Notes: a model not told the origin generated them from the sequence alone. DNA of 64,000 bases from JALQUO01 sp964529685 (GCA_964529685.1 CAZGZC010000003.1:1-64000), one strand, 5' to 3'. Shown: positions 9,267 to 18,079, counted from the first letter of the stretch. A program made the numbers and translations.

Positions 9267-9503
9267 ATGGAAAAAATAAAATTAAAGATCACTTCTCCTA
9301 AAGGAGTGTTAGTATCGGAGAAATGTCAAGTGATTTCTCTAGTAAGCACCGCTGGGATGATAGAGATAATGCCTTGTCATGAAAATATGCTTATTGAGTT
9401 AAAAGCAGGAGATATAGTCTATGATAGAGAGAAAAAAATCACTATCAAATCAGGCTTCGCAAAGATTATAGATGGTAGTTGCGAGATAATGGTTGAGCAG
9501 TAG
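9267..9503 (+). CDS. atpC: F0F1 ATP synthase subunit epsilon, beta-sandwich domain only
   Basis: Central stalk subunit joining the gamma shaft to the c ring. The sequence KLKITSPKGVLVSEKCQVISL, then STAGMIEIMPCHENMLIELKAGDI matches the N-terminal beta-sandwich of epsilon (T..G........V..P...GE.GILPGH...L..L..G). The start is taken at ATG 9267, where the family alignment begins. The frame extends upstream to GTG 9222, which overlaps the stop of the preceding gene. The protein has about 78 residues and stops after the sandwich; the C-terminal helical hairpin that regulates ATP hydrolysis in many bacteria is missing. The end overlaps the frame of the next gene. Confidence 0.85.
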   Translation: MEKIKLKITSPKGVLVSEKCQVISLVSTAGMIEIMPCHENMLIELKAGDIVYDREKKITIKSGFAKIIDGSCEIMVEQ

Positions 9504-9612
9504 TTGTATAGCAGATCATCATAAAAACTTCAGAAACAAATTATCGTCTTACCTGTTGACATCCGCCTATATAGCTGTATTATCAATACATGCACACATC
9601 AAAATAAAAAAA

Positions 9613-10116
9613 ATGCAAAATACAGAAGAGATACAATCAGTAAAGATTCGAGCACTTGCTCAAGATCTCATAAGGGGCGTCATTGATGAACGATATAATA
9701 ATGTCGATATTAGGACAAGCTTTTCCGAAGTTTTAGCGCAATATAATCTCGTCCTTTCTCCTGAAGCAGAAAATTCAATCAAGATATTCATAGTAGCGAA
9801 GATCGTGGAGTACAATATAGAGCCAAAGCAATCAAAGATGTCATCGCCTAGTCTAGAAGATTTACAAGCGCTCTTAGCACAATTGAAATTTAAAGATATG
9901 GAATATACAAAACATTCTGCTGAACTTAGCGAAAGGTATCCCCAGTTATCTGAAGTCTTTGGGAAAACTAGTAATGAATATCATCATTATCCTATGGCTT
10001 TTGATGATGAGGTTACTCAGTTCTTAAAACAAATCCTCCTGATGAATCAAGCAGAACAAACATATATAGATTATGTCAAAAAGACTTCTCAACCTAGTCC
10101 TTCTAAACAAATCTAA
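9613..10116 (+). CDS. Hypothetical protein
   Basis: Not recognised. From ATG 9613 the product has 167 residues, mostly helical and polar, with no membrane segment. The same frame is open back to ATG 9493 inside atpC; that version adds 40 residues with a short hydrophobic stretch (LLTSAYIAVLSI) but has no obvious ribosome site. Seen segments include ALAQDLIRGVIDERYNN near the start and SLEDLQALLAQLKFKDMEY in the middle. It lies directly after atpC, with a gap of about 100 bases to rpsE. No function is proposed. Confidence 0.5.
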   Translation: MQNTEEIQSVKIRALAQDLIRGVIDERYNNVDIRTSFSEVLAQYNLVLSPEAENSIKIFIVAKIVEYNIEPKQSKMSSPSLEDLQALLAQLKFKDMEYTKHSAELSERYPQLSEVFGKTSNEYHHYPMAFDDEVTQFLKQILLMNQAEQTYIDYVKKTSQPSPSKQI

Positions 10117-10155
10117 TAATATGTTGCAAGGTAAATATATTCTTGAAATGCTCTC

Positions 10156-10184
10156 TTGCTTTCATTTGAGATATTTGGTATCAT
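10156..10184 (+). promoter_or_regulatory. Putative sigma-70 promoter for rpsE-rplO
   Basis: A -35-like TTGCTT (10156-10161) and a -10-like TATCAT (10179-10184) are separated by 17 bases. The predicted transcript start is about 30 bases before the GTG of rpsE. In AT-rich DNA such matches arise easily by chance. Confidence 0.35.
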
Positions 10185-10220
10185 CAGCAAACTAAATTTA
10201 ATTAGAAGTAAAAAGTTTTT

Positions 10221-10775
10221 GTGTCACAAGTAACAGAAAACACAGAACAGCAGAGGCTTGTCAATGTCAGACGCTGTACAAAAGTTGTTAAAGGCGGTAG
10301 AAAATTCTCATTCTCAGTATTAGTTGTAGTTGGAGACGGCAAAGGAAGAGTTGGTTATGGTAAAGGTAATGCTAACGAGATACCCGATGCTAGAAATAAA
10401 GCTATATCTGAAGCTCGCCGTAATATGATCCGTGTGCCTCTTAAAGATGGTAGAACACTTCATCATGATATAACTGCAAAATTCTGCTCAGGAAAAGTAA
10501 TCATGAGATCAGCTCCGGCTGGTACAGGAATCATAGCAGGCGGTGCACTCCGTCCATTCCTAGAAGTTTTAGGTATTAAGGATATAGTAGTGAAATCACT
10601 TGGATCAAGTAACGCTTACTCAATGGTTAGAGCTGCTATGGAAGCTTTAAAAGAAGTAAGATCACCCAGATATATAGCTGAGAAACGCGGTAAATCAGTA
10701 GGAGAAATCATCCGCTATAGAAGCAACAGCAAGCATAAGGCTGTTGAGAACAATAAAACAAATGATGAGGCATAG
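10221..10775 (+). CDS. rpsE: 30S ribosomal protein S5
   Basis: Ribosomal protein of the 30S body near the decoding centre, linked to translational accuracy. The double-stranded RNA-binding-like N-terminal domain holds VVKGGRKFSFSVLVVVGD and GRVGYGKGNANEIPDA, the classic S5 signature (residues about 22-65). The C-terminal S5 fold has GTGIIAGGALRPFLEVLGI and SLGSSNAYSMVRA. The start codon is GTG at 10221. Length (184 residues) is slightly long through a basic tail. It is followed after 2 bases by rplO. The usual neighbours rplR upstream and rpmD between rpsE and rplO are absent. Confidence 0.97.
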   Translation: MSQVTENTEQQRLVNVRRCTKVVKGGRKFSFSVLVVVGDGKGRVGYGKGNANEIPDARNKAISEARRNMIRVPLKDGRTLHHDITAKFCSGKVIMRSAPAGTGIIAGGALRPFLEVLGIKDIVVKSLGSSNAYSMVRAAMEALKEVRSPRYIAEKRGKSVGEIIRYRSNSKHKAVENNKTNDEA

Positions 10776-10777
10776 TC

Positions 10778-11260
10778 ATGACTAAAGTTCTAAAATTAAA
10801 TGATTTAAGAGATAATCCTGGTGCTAAGCGTCATTCAAAAGATCTGGGACGTGGTATTGGTTCAGGAAAAGGTAAAACATCAGGTCGCGGTGGTAAAGGT
10901 CAAACAGCTCGTTCTGGTGTAGCAGTCAAATTCTGGGAAGGTGGTCAATTACCACTATTTAGACGTCTACCTAAACGTGGATTTAAAAATTTCACAAGAG
11001 TTGAGTTTGAAGTTATAAATATAGGTCATCTGCAACTCCTAGTCGATAGAGGAATTATAAATTCGGCTGATGAAATTACTCCAGAGCTACTTTATTCACT
11101 AAGATTGTATAGAGGTAAAAAACCTCTAAAATTGCTAGCAGATGGTGAAGTGAAAGCTAAATTAAATATAGTAGTTGATCATGCTTCTCAAAAGGCTATA
11201 GAACAAGTTGCAACGCAGGGTGGCAAAGTTACATTAACAACTTCTGCAGCTGCTGAGTAA
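10778..11260 (+). CDS. rplO: 50S ribosomal protein L15
   Basis: Late-assembling 50S protein. The Gly/Lys-rich N-terminus KRHSKDLGRGIGSGKGKTSG, then GRGGKGQTARSG is the L15 RNA-binding extension, and FEGGQ-like FWEGGQLPLFRRLPKRGF follows at about residues 51-68. The C-terminal globular part (from about residue 75) is normal. Length is 160 residues. It is co-transcribed with rpsE. In most bacteria secY follows; here a folate enzyme follows after 28 bases, so the spc operon has been split. Confidence 0.97.
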   Translation: MTKVLKLNDLRDNPGAKRHSKDLGRGIGSGKGKTSGRGGKGQTARSGVAVKFWEGGQLPLFRRLPKRGFKNFTRVEFEVINIGHLQLLVDRGIINSADEITPELLYSLRLYRGKKPLKLLADGEVKAKLNIVVDHASQKAIEQVATQGGKVTLTTSAAAE

Positions 11261-11288
11261 ATCACAAATTCGCCAGGAGATATCTCTC

Positions 11289-11753
11289 TTGAAAATTAAT
11301 AATAGAGTTAAAAGAGATCAAGAGATTATATCGCAGCTAGAAGAGTTCAATCATAGATTTATCCTTGGCTTTATCCCAATAATGTCTGAACCAAATATCA
11401 TGCAATTCCTAGCTTGTGCTGAGGATAGTATAGTAGGCATACCAGCAATTATTGATGACGAGATGGTTTTTATGAGGTGGAATCCAGGTATTAAACTTAT
11501 GAAAAGATCATTTTATGAGCCAGTACATTGTGAAATTCTTGATCTTCCTAGTGAAGATACACTCTGCATTACTCCCCTAGTTGCCTGTACTGTTTTAGGT
11601 GATAGGCTTGGCCGTGGTGGTGGCTACTATGATCGGTTTTTCGCCAAATACCAGAAGATTTTCAAAGTTGGAGTTTGCTATAGAGAGCAAGTTCTAGCAG
11701 CAATACCAACTGAGCCACATGATATTAAACTTGACAAACTAATTCTTGCTTGA
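11289..11753 (+). CDS. 5-formyltetrahydrofolate cyclo-ligase
   Basis: Converts 5-formyltetrahydrofolate to 5,10-methenyltetrahydrofolate using ATP, returning a storage folate to the one-carbon pool. The key block GDRLGRGGGYYDRFFAKY (about residues 108-125) and the C-terminal PTEPHDIKLDKLI are family signatures. A TTG start at 11289 is chosen because AGGAGA lies about 9 bases upstream. With 154 residues it is shorter than the usual 180-200: the N-terminal helix that contributes basic substrate-binding residues is reduced. It is probably expressed with rpsE-rplO. ThyX, the other folate enzyme here, lies at 25.6 kb. Confidence 0.85.
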   Translation: MKINNRVKRDQEIISQLEEFNHRFILGFIPIMSEPNIMQFLACAEDSIVGIPAIIDDEMVFMRWNPGIKLMKRSFYEPVHCEILDLPSEDTLCITPLVACTVLGDRLGRGGGYYDRFFAKYQKIFKVGVCYREQVLAAIPTEPHDIKLDKLILA

Positions 11754-11811
11754 GGGCTTCTAAGTCTTGAGCAGAAAAATATAAATTCTTTAGAGAAAGC
11801 CTAATGAGGTA

Positions 11812-12225
11812 TTAAAGTTGTGGACCTGTAACTGCTATCCCAGCTTCTTTCTTTACATACTCAATATTTTTCTCAATCAATTTAATTACTTCAGATGTTT
11901 GATTTGGTCCTATACCTAAGCCATGACAAACATCTTCTATTTTCGTAAATAGCTCATTCTTCCTATTTTCAACTTCTGCTACGACGCCTTGTAGGGCTTG
12001 TTGTTTAACTGCTGGATCTACAAAATTTAACATCATCATTGATTTGTTTTTGACATCACCTTTTTTTCCAAAGTTAAACTTTATTTGACTAATTATCCCA
12101 ATATTTTCCAAACCTGCAGGTTGGTAAACTATCTTATACTGCTTACACAAATCTATTACTTCTGGTAAACTCAAAATTTCTTTGTTACATTTATGTTCTG
12201 TTGCTATATAACTTGGATTTTGCAA
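11812..12225 (-). CDS. Hypothetical protein
   Basis: Not recognised. The 137-residue soluble protein has the central stretch QIKFNFGKKGDVKNKSMMML, then a helical C-terminal half (AVKQQALQGVVAEVENRKNE). It has no signal peptide or transmembrane segment. It lies alone on the minus strand between the folate cyclo-ligase and divergent valS, with 68 bases to the valS start. Codon use looks like its neighbours. Confidence 0.5.
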   Translation of the reverse strand: MQNPSYIATEHKCNKEILSLPEVIDLCKQYKIVYQPAGLENIGIISQIKFNFGKKGDVKNKSMMMLNFVDPAVKQQALQGVVAEVENRKNELFTKIEDVCHGLGIGPNQTSEVIKLIEKNIEYVKKEAGIAVTGPQL

Positions 12226-12293
12226 AAACGGTTTACAAACTCTATATTAACTTATAAAGAATCAGGAAAATATGGTAATCTCACCAAAAAACT

Positions 12294-14684
12294 ATGAGTA
12301 AAAATTACAACTATGCAGCCATAGAAACTAAATGGCAAAAAGCTTGGCAAGAGCAAGGAATCTATAAATGGGATGAAAATGATGCAAATGTTTTCTCAAT
12401 CGATACCCCACCACCAACAGTATCAGGATCACTCCACATGGGTCATATTTTCAGCTATACTCAGACAGATTTCATAGCGCGATATAAGAGAATGATAGGA
12501 AAAAATGTCTTCTATCCGATGGGATTCGATGACAACGGTTTACCCACAGAAAGGCTAGTTGAGAAAGTCCGCGGTATTAGATCAATCAATATGGAGAGGA
12601 GTGAGTTTGTTGATATATGTAGGGAGATTATTCCAAGCTTTGAGAAGGAGTTTCAGAAGCTATTCGAAAGTATAGCACTTAGCATTGATTGGGATCAAAA
12701 GTATCAAACGATCAGCCCTCATTCTCAGAAAATTTCTCAGATGTCCTTCTTGGATCTCTATAAGAAAGGTAAGATTGTGCGGAAAAAATCACCAGTCTTT
12801 TGGGATCCAGTAGATAAGACTGCTATAGCTCAGGCAGAGATTGAGGATAAGACACAGCAAGGGATAATGAATTACATCAGATTCAGGTTAGATAATAAAG
12901 ATCTCATAATAGCAACTACAAGACCAGAGTTAATTTCTGCTTGTGTCTGTATTTTTGTTAATCCGGAAGATGGGCGTTATAAAGAACTAATTGGCAAGAT
13001 GGTTGTAAGCCCTCTATTCAATAAAGAAATTCCAATAATAGCTGATAGTGATGTTGCTATTGATAAAGGCTCTGGTGCCGTGATGTGTTGTACTTTCGGT
13101 GACATGCAAGACGTTTATTGGGTTCAAAGGCATAATCTAGAGGTAATCCAGTGCATTACACGAGATGGTAAAATGCAAAATGCTGGTTTCTTAGATGGTC
13201 TCTATGTGAAGCAAGCTAAAGCAGCAATTATTGAGAAGCTAAAGGAAGCTAATCTTATAGAAAAGCAGGAGGATGTGACACAGCAAGTGAAGTGCGCTGA
13301 GAGATCTGGCGCGCCACTTGAGATACTATCTACTGAACAATGGTTCATAAAGGTTATGGATGCTAAGGAGGAAATTATAGCTAAGTCTAATGAGTGTAAT
13401 TGGCATCCTGAGTATATGAAAGTTAGGTTGGAAAATTGGGTGAATAACTTAAATCAAGACTGGTGTATCTCTCGTCAGCGTCACTTTGGAGTTCCATTCC
13501 CAGTTTGGTATTCCACAAGAATGGGTGAAGAAGGAAAGATTTTACTACCAACTCATGATCAACTCCCAGTTGATCCTAGCAGAGACTTGCCTCACGGGTA
13601 TAGTCGTAATGAAGTGCGAGCAGAGATGGATGTAATGGACACATGGGCTACTAGCGCTGTGAGTCCTCAGATATCTAGCGGTCAGATATCTGAGAAATAT
13701 TCAATCTCTTCAGAAAAGCATAAGAAGCTCTTCCCATTTGATTTACGACCGCAAGCACACGAAATTATTAGAATTTGGGCATTCGGTACTCTTGTCAAGG
13801 CTATGTATCATGAAAATATTATACCTTGGAAGAACCTCATGATTAGTGGCTGGTGCCTAGCAAATGATAAGAGTAAGATGAGTAAATCTAAGGGAAATGT
13901 GATAGACCCAGTAGCCTTGATTAAAGAAAAGAGTGCAGATGTAGTCCGCTATTGGGCATCAACTTCTAAACTAGGCAATGACATAGTGCTATCAGAAGAT
14001 CAATTCAAAATTGGCAGAAAGCTCGTTCTAAAGCTAATGAATGCAGTGGAGTTTTTCAAGATGCATCTGATAAATCTCACAGCTGCAAAAGATAAAGTTG
14101 AGGTGCATCTTGAAAAAGGAATAATTTGCGAGTCACTCGATCTTTGGGTGATATCTCAACTGCAGAAGACACAGCTACTAGTTGAGTGTGAGATGGATCA
14201 GTTTGAGTACTGCGGAGCCAGGATTGCAATTGAGAACTTCTTCTGGAATATCTTATGTGATAACTATCTTGAGCTTGTGAAAGATCGGCTATATAAGGAG
14301 CATTGGAATAACCGGGGCCAGAGTGCAATTTTGACACTTTATCATTTGTTTGACAGTCTGCTAAGACTCTTTGCACCATTTATACCTTATATCACTGAGG
14401 AGTTGCATAATTCTATTTACAATCAGCAATCGATACATTCTCGTGGTAACTGGCCAAAGCAGATTAAGATTGTTGAAAATCCAGAGGGTGATCTTGTAGT
14501 TGAAATTTTAGCCCTCATTAGAAAGGCTAAGACTGAGAGGGTACTGAGCGTTGGTACTCAAGTAGAACTTGTTGATGTATCCTGTCCTGTTGCCTTGAGT
14601 GAGTCAGCTCAACTAGATCTGAAGGGTGCTGCACGTGCTGCCGAGTTAAAGGTTGTGATAGGTAATCTTGAGATTAGATTATAA
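12294..14684 (+). CDS. valS: Valyl-tRNA synthetase, short archaeal-like type
   Basis: Class I synthetase that charges tRNA-Val and edits mischarged Thr. The HIGH region is GSLHMGHIFSYTQTD (about residues 43-57); a CP1 editing domain follows with IATTRPELISACVCIFVNPED near 205; the second ATP loop is KMSKSKGNVIDP near residue 527; a DALR-type anticodon domain follows. At 796 residues it lacks the long C-terminal coiled coil of typical bacterial ValRS (about 950 residues). Rickettsial ValRS is known to be of the archaeal genre, and this gene fits that size. Base composition is slightly less AT-rich than its neighbours. Confidence 0.95.
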   Translation: MSKNYNYAAIETKWQKAWQEQGIYKWDENDANVFSIDTPPPTVSGSLHMGHIFSYTQTDFIARYKRMIGKNVFYPMGFDDNGLPTERLVEKVRGIRSINMERSEFVDICREIIPSFEKEFQKLFESIALSIDWDQKYQTISPHSQKISQMSFLDLYKKGKIVRKKSPVFWDPVDKTAIAQAEIEDKTQQGIMNYIRFRLDNKDLIIATTRPELISACVCIFVNPEDGRYKELIGKMVVSPLFNKEIPIIADSDVAIDKGSGAVMCCTFGDMQDVYWVQRHNLEVIQCITRDGKMQNAGFLDGLYVKQAKAAIIEKLKEANLIEKQEDVTQQVKCAERSGAPLEILSTEQWFIKVMDAKEEIIAKSNECNWHPEYMKVRLENWVNNLNQDWCISRQRHFGVPFPVWYSTRMGEEGKILLPTHDQLPVDPSRDLPHGYSRNEVRAEMDVMDTWATSAVSPQISSGQISEKYSISSEKHKKLFPFDLRPQAHEIIRIWAFGTLVKAMYHENIIPWKNLMISGWCLANDKSKMSKSKGNVIDPVALIKEKSADVVRYWASTSKLGNDIVLSEDQFKIGRKLVLKLMNAVEFFKMHLINLTAAKDKVEVHLEKGIICESLDLWVISQLQKTQLLVECEMDQFEYCGARIAIENFFWNILCDNYLELVKDRLYKEHWNNRGQSAILTLYHLFDSLLRLFAPFIPYITEELHNSIYNQQSIHSRGNWPKQIKIVENPEGDLVVEILALIRKAKTERVLSVGTQVELVDVSCPVALSESAQLDLKGAARAAELKVVIGNLEIRL

Positions 14685-14712
14685 ATTTGATAGTGTTGAC
14701 AGGAAAAATACT

Positions 14713-15204
14713 ATGAATAAAATCAATATAGAACTACCAGAAATAAAACTAGTGGGTATAACTACTAGAACTAATAATAAAGAAACATTTTCAACCGATC
14801 AAAACAAAATTACAGCAACGATCCAGAAATATTTCTATAATGAACTGTTTAATAGTATTAGTCACAGAAAAAATCCTGGCACAACATTTTGTGTTTATAC
14901 TAATTATGAAAGCGATGAAAACGGTGACTATACTTATTTTATCGGTGAAGAGGTCATATCTTTTGATGAGATAGAAGATAACTTTGAGATGCTTACTATA
15001 CCAATGCAAAAGTATGTAAAATTCACTAATGAGTCTGGGCCGATGCCAGGCGTATGTATCGACATGTGGCAAAAAATATGGAATATGACACCAAGCATTT
15101 TAGGTGGCAAAAGATCTTATGTTGCTGATTTTGAAGTTTATGATCAGCGTAGTAATGATCATCAAAATGTTGTACTTGATTTATATATTGGTATCAATAG
15201 ATGA
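14713..15204 (+). CDS. GyrI-like small-molecule-binding protein (AraC effector-binding domain type)
   Basis: Stand-alone effector-binding domain of the GyrI-like fold, used to bind cationic drugs or other small ligands. The pattern ELPEIKLVGITTRTNN, then YTNYESDENGDYTYFIGEEV, then TIPMQKYVKF and the C-terminal DFEVYD...VVLDLYIGI matches the integron Cass2/YdeE subgroup. The start is ATG 14713, with AGGA about 9 bases upstream; the frame is open back to 14668 inside valS. No DNA-binding domain is fused. It precedes csaA and a GrpB gene on the same strand, a set that looks imported. Confidence 0.8.
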   Translation: MNKINIELPEIKLVGITTRTNNKETFSTDQNKITATIQKYFYNELFNSISHRKNPGTTFCVYTNYESDENGDYTYFIGEEVISFDEIEDNFEMLTIPMQKYVKFTNESGPMPGVCIDMWQKIWNMTPSILGGKRSYVADFEVYDQRSNDHQNVVLDLYIGINR

Positions 15205-15216
15205 GTCAACACAAAA

Positions 15217-15230
15217 CAATCTTATGATTG
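15217..15230 (+). terminator. Small stem-loop after the GyrI-like gene
   Basis: CAATC TTAT GATTG forms a 5-bp stem with a 4-base loop. There is no strong T run, so its role as terminator is weak. Confidence 0.2.
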
Positions 15231-15265
15231 CTTAAGATGCATTATATTTATCTTCGAAAACATCA

Positions 15266-15598
15266 ATGATAACATACGAAGAATTTACTAAAGTCAATCT
15301 AAAATCTGGCATAGTAGTTAAAGCAGAAAAATTCGTAGAAACTAGAAATCCAGCATTTAAGGTTTGGGTTGATTTTGGATCTGAAATAGGAATCCTTCAA
15401 ACATCAGCTCAAATTACTGTAAACTATTCTCTTGAAGCTTTAGTTGGGAAACAAGTGATTAGATGTGTTAACCTAGGCGAAAAAAACATCGCTGGCTTTA
15501 AGTCTCAATTTTTACTTGTTGGATTTGCAGATGAGAAAGGTGCTATCTCACTGGCAACAATTGATCATAAAGTGTCTAATGGACAAAAGTTGCATTAA
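15266..15598 (+). CDS. csaA: CsaA-like tRNA-binding domain protein
   Basis: Small OB-fold protein of the EMAP/tRNA-binding domain family; Bacillus CsaA was described as an export-linked chaperone and binds tRNA. The 110-residue length equals that of known CsaA. Diagnostic stretches are FTKVNLKSGIVVKAEKF, then FKVWVDFGSEIGILQTSAQI, VGKQVIRCVNLGEKNIAGFK and FLLVGFADEKGAISL. The GrpB-family gene starts 3 bases after its stop, so the two are co-transcribed. CsaA occurs in many free-living bacteria and archaea but is not a usual gene of reduced Rickettsiales genomes. Confidence 0.9.
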   Translation: MITYEEFTKVNLKSGIVVKAEKFVETRNPAFKVWVDFGSEIGILQTSAQITVNYSLEALVGKQVIRCVNLGEKNIAGFKSQFLLVGFADEKGAISLATIDHKVSNGQKLH

Positions 15599-15601
15599 AT
15601 A

Positions 15602-16108
15602 ATGAAAGAAGTAAAAATTGTCCCATATAATGAAAATTGGCCAAAGGAATTTTTAATTGAAAGCCAAAGAGTTATGGAGGTTCTTGGTAATAACTGTATC
15701 GAAATTCATCACATTGGTTCAACTGCTGTACCTGGTCTTGCTGCTAAACCTGTTATAGATATACTTCCTGTTGTACAAGATATTAATATCGTTGACAAAT
15801 ATAATGAAGCGATGGAAAGACTAGGTTATACACCTAGAGGCGAAGACGGCATTCCAATGAGGCGCTATTTCCGAAAAGGTATTACAGTTAGAACTCATCA
15901 TATACATATTTTTGAGGAAGGTAATCCTCAAGTAATGCGGCATATAAAATTTAGAGATTGGATGAGAAATCATCCTGAAGATATGAAAGCTTATGAGAGT
16001 CTTAAGAAAAAACTTGCTATACAGTTCTCAAATGATAGACATGCTTATACAGAAGGGAAAAATGAGTTTATAGCGATGATTGATAAAAAAGCAGTGCAAG
16101 CTTCATGA
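15602..16108 (+). CDS. GrpB family (UPF0157) nucleotidyltransferase-fold protein
   Basis: GrpB/UPF0157 proteins have a nucleotidyltransferase fold of the KNTase/MNT superfamily; the substrate is mostly unknown. Signatures seen: VPYNENWPKEF at the start, then IEIHHIGSTAVPGLAAKPVIDILP (active-site-like GS.....PVIDI, about residues 35-58), then YFRKG and THHIHIFEEGNP. Length (168 residues) is typical. It follows csaA by 3 bases. Its end overlaps the end of convergent murD by 6 bases. The domain is common in Firmicutes, which supports an imported origin for the cluster. Confidence 0.9.
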   Translation: MKEVKIVPYNENWPKEFLIESQRVMEVLGNNCIEIHHIGSTAVPGLAAKPVIDILPVVQDINIVDKYNEAMERLGYTPRGEDGIPMRRYFRKGITVRTHHIHIFEEGNPQVMRHIKFRDWMRNHPEDMKAYESLKKKLAIQFSNDRHAYTEGKNEFIAMIDKKAVQAS

Positions 16109-17389
16109 CTTACTTAGTACAAACTTACGAAAAGCATTACCTCTCTCTTCAAAATTTTTCCATTGATCAGTTGAAGAACAGGCGGGGGATAGAAGAATAG
16201 TGCAATCACTGCAATCTTTAATTGTATTCATTACATTCTCCAAATTATAAGACTTCTCAGCTAACACACCATAGCTAGTTAAAATCTCATAAAAATAATC
16301 GGTACTACTTCCTATAAGATAGGCTTTTTTAATAAAACTGAAAAACTCATGAAGAGACTCTATGCCTTCATCTTTGCACAAACCACCAACAATCCAAATA
16401 ATGTTTTTTTCACGTAATCCTTCAAAAGCAGCTCTAGTAGAAATTGTATTTGTCGCTTTACTATCATTGATATAGAGAACATTTTTCTTCTCATCATGCA
16501 ATATAATTTCCATTCTGTGAGATAATCCTTTAAATTCTTTTATTCCTCTTAAAATATCATCGACTTGTATACCTATAGTAATAGAAGCAGCAACCGCAGC
16601 AGCAACATTTTCTCCATTATATTTGCCTACTAGTGATTGATTATATGGCACATGATACTTATATCCATTGATATATATCATATCATCTATAATTGATACT
16701 CCATCAGATATAATTGTCTCTCTCGAGATTTCTTTATAGTTATATTTTGTTTCATCTATAATCTTCTTACAGTGCTCATAATCAGCTGAAATGATATTAG
16801 TTGATTTATCAGTAAAGATCCTACTTTTTGATATTGTATAGTCATTCATATCTAAATAACAATTCATATGATCTGGAGTTACATTGAGACATATTGCAAT
16901 ATCCAGCTTTATCTCTTTTAATAAGTCTATTTGATAGGATGATAATTCTATTACGTAAATATCTGCTTGATGTGTTTCTAAAACTGGTACTCCTATATTG
17001 CCACAAACTGCTGCTTTGAGTCCAGCTACATCTAGGATTTTTCCTATTAATGCTGTAGTTGTAGATTTGCCATTTGTTCCAGTAACTCCAATATATTTAG
17101 CTTGAGGATTTTTAGACTGAAATATCTCTATATCTGATGTAATAAGGATTTTTTTCTCCTCAGCCATTGATATAATATGATGTTTTTTAATTTTATTATT
17201 TGGAATTCCAGGACTAACAACTAAAAGATCTAAATCTTGATCTATGAATTTTGGCAATTTATACTCATTACAGAGCTTCCCCAATAGTTCAGAATTATCG
17301 TCATAGAGGTACAGTTGGGCAGAGCCTAGAAACTCTTTTATGATGCTTACGCCGGTCTTACCAAGTCCTAAGACACAGATTTTCTTCAC
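16103..17389 (-). CDS. murD: UDP-N-acetylmuramoylalanine--D-glutamate ligase
   Basis: Cytoplasmic peptidoglycan enzyme adding D-Glu to UDP-MurNAc-L-Ala. The N-terminal Rossmann-like domain begins CVLGLGKTGVSI and reaches SPGIP near residue 60. The ATP loop is GVTGTNGKST at residues 101-110, and the ligase signature continues with LNVTPDHMNCY. The C-terminal domain begins near the H.ME block LSHRMEIILHD and contains NDSKATNTIST, with the catalytic Lys region. Length (428 residues) is normal. It is a single gene here, away from the usual mur cluster; murB is at 40.2 kb. Confidence 0.95.
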   Translation of the reverse strand: MKKICVLGLGKTGVSIIKEFLGSAQLYLYDDNSELLGKLCNEYKLPKFIDQDLDLLVVSPGIPNNKIKKHHIISMAEEKKILITSDIEIFQSKNPQAKYIGVTGTNGKSTTTALIGKILDVAGLKAAVCGNIGVPVLETHQADIYVIELSSYQIDLLKEIKLDIAICLNVTPDHMNCYLDMNDYTISKSRIFTDKSTNIISADYEHCKKIIDETKYNYKEISRETIISDGVSIIDDMIYINGYKYHVPYNQSLVGKYNGENVAAAVAASITIGIQVDDILRGIKEFKGLSHRMEIILHDEKKNVLYINDSKATNTISTRAAFEGLREKNIIWIVGGLCKDEGIESLHEFFSFIKKAYLIGSSTDYFYEILTSYGVLAEKSYNLENVMNTIKDCSDCTILLSPACSSTDQWKNFEERGNAFRKFVLSKS

Positions 17390-17431
17390 TTTTTAAAAAA
17401 AAGTACCACAGCTATATTTTTTAGTAAAGAA

Positions 17432-18079
17432 TTAAATCTGCTCGAAGAGCTCTAAAGCATCAGAAATCTTACACTCATTTAGTACCTCAGATGTATACTC
17501 AACATTATATATCTGATTCCACCATGATTGGCATTCTCCAATGACTGGAGTATATTTTACTTCCTTGAATGTATCACCATCAATCACTGTAGCTACTATT
17601 GGTTTTTCTAAACTAGCATTGTATTTCTCGCGCTGAAAAGCTATATGTTTTTCAAAAAAAGTAGCATACTTTACAGTTTTCGGTAGATTTTCCTCAAACT
17701 GCGATTTATCTTTGATTAATTTAGCGTAATCAGCAATCTTGCAGCTATTAATGATTTCAAATTTATAATTGATTTCAAACTTCTTATGGTCAGGCATAAA
17801 CGGAGCATTTTCTCGTAGAGGGGTAGATAAAATCTCTGCTAATCTCTCACCATTAACAATTATGAATGTTTCAGGTTTCATCAATTGCCCTATATAATGA
17901 TTTTCATAAATCATATAACTTCGATAAAGATCGCAGGCACCATCATCAAACATCGATTCATTTATTTTAAAATTACTTACTGGATCACATATACTTGATA
18001 GAGATGCTTTCAACGCATCTAAAGTTTTAAAAAATTTATTTTTTTGCATAGAAACTTTATATTTTGCATATACAGTCAA
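17432..18079 (-). CDS. Hypothetical protein
   Basis: Not recognised. The 215-residue protein is soluble and acidic to neutral, with aromatic-rich segments such as YRSYMIYENHYIGQLMKPET and a Trp pair in ECQSWWNQIYNVEY near residue 190. A later Met at residue 11 could be the true start. There is no signal peptide or membrane helix. It lies between an ErpA-like gene and murD on the same strand, 43 bases before murD, so the genes may share a transcript. No function is proposed. Confidence 0.5.
   Translation of the reverse strand: MTVYAKYKVSMQKNKFFKTLDALKASLSSICDPVSNFKINESMFDDGACDLYRSYMIYENHYIGQLMKPETFIIVNGERLAEILSTPLRENAPFMPDHKKFEINYKFEIINSCKIADYAKLIKDKSQFEENLPKTVKYATFFEKHIAFQREKYNASLEKPIVATVIDGDTFKEVKYTPVIGECQSWWNQIYNVEYTSEVLNECKISDALELFEQI

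Noticed and set aside
14077..14379. Minus-strand frame inside valS
   Set aside because: It is antisense to the conserved anticodon-binding region of ValRS.
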